The position numbers and the translations under genes are program-made. From the NCBI GenBank assembly GCA_022451445.1, contig JAKUSY010000216.1, positions 1 to 5,736 of the forward strand: a stretch of 5,736 nucleotides of DNA. The letters run 5' to 3'. Shown here piece after piece: positions 5,673 through 5,736 of the stretch. Source of the stretch: Planctomycetota bacterium (GTDB lineage Bacteria; Planctomycetota; UBA8108). Under the pieces are notes generated by a model. The model was not told where the DNA came from. It saw nothing but the letters and a program-made list of their open reading frames with translations, and searched no databases. Position 1 is the first letter of the stretch. Each line of letters opens with the position of its first letter.

Positions 5673-5736
5673 TCAGTCGTCCTTCTCTTCGGGTTCCCGC
5701 TTCGGCGGTGCCGGCCGTTTCGCGGGCTGCTCTGGA
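5673..5736 (-). CDS. C-terminal end of an unknown upstream gene (cut by right edge)
   Basis: The last 20 codons of a frame that enters from the right edge read PEQPAKRPAPPKREPEEKDD and stop with TGA at 5673-5675. The strongly charged, proline-rich composition is typical of a disordered tail. The stop lies one base before the ATG at 5671 of the redoxin gene, and the last codons contain that gene's AAGGA, a layout that suggests translational coupling. Two other frames are also open to the edge, one ending at the TGA that overlaps the alternative redoxin start, so the call rests on composition and spacing. The function cannot be told from this fragment. Confidence 0.45.
   Translation of the reverse strand, partial: PEQPAKRPAPPKREPEEKDD

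Noticed and set aside
1..5736. Search for CRISPR arrays, tRNA or rRNA genes, transposases and insertion sequence ends
   Set aside because: I saw no regularly spaced repeats, no tRNA-like or rRNA-like stretches, no transposase motifs and no terminal inverted repeats with target duplications. The window is nearly filled by ordinary genes.

Overview
The window looks like a piece of a Planctomycetota chromosome, or of a close relative. It is GC-rich, and every gene I can support is read from the minus strand. All four substantial products carry export signals. The large central gene combines a CotH-type kinase domain, a lamin-tail domain and a C-terminal dockerin-like EF-hand pair ending in a 'DPLGC...' tail, an architecture I associate with planctomycete secreted proteins. 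The assignment rests on protein style and architecture, not on any marker gene.

In the direction of transcription (right to left) the layout is as follows. (1) The last 20 codons of an unknown gene with a charged, proline-rich tail run off the right edge and stop at 5673. (2) One base later a single-cysteine redoxin lipoprotein begins (5069-5671), apparently translationally coupled to it. (3) A 217-bp leader holds a weak terminator-like hairpin, four CCCGG boxes, a TACAAT box, a T8 tract and a strong AGGAGG. (4) The 838-residue CotH/lamin-tail/dockerin protein follows (2335-4851) and ends at a convincing intrinsic terminator (2260-2304). (5) A secreted seven-bladed-propeller lactonase of the 6-phosphogluconolactonase family comes next (961-2154). 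(6) A 90-bp gap contains a perfect 10-bp hairpin. (7) A secreted protein (870 to the left edge, 290 residues visible) begins after the gap and is cut by the window; its style suggests the N-terminal half of a planctomycete NPCBM-like protein.

The genes share a strand and an extracytoplasmic destination, but the strong terminator after the CotH gene and the sizeable gaps argue for at least two transcription units. I see no clear pathway linking them. The CotH gene is the most interesting member: a predicted exported atypical kinase with an adhesive or assembly-type tail and a Gly/Pro-rich insert in the middle of the kinase domain. I found no mobile element, CRISPR array, tRNA or rRNA, and no strong evidence of a new multi-gene system.
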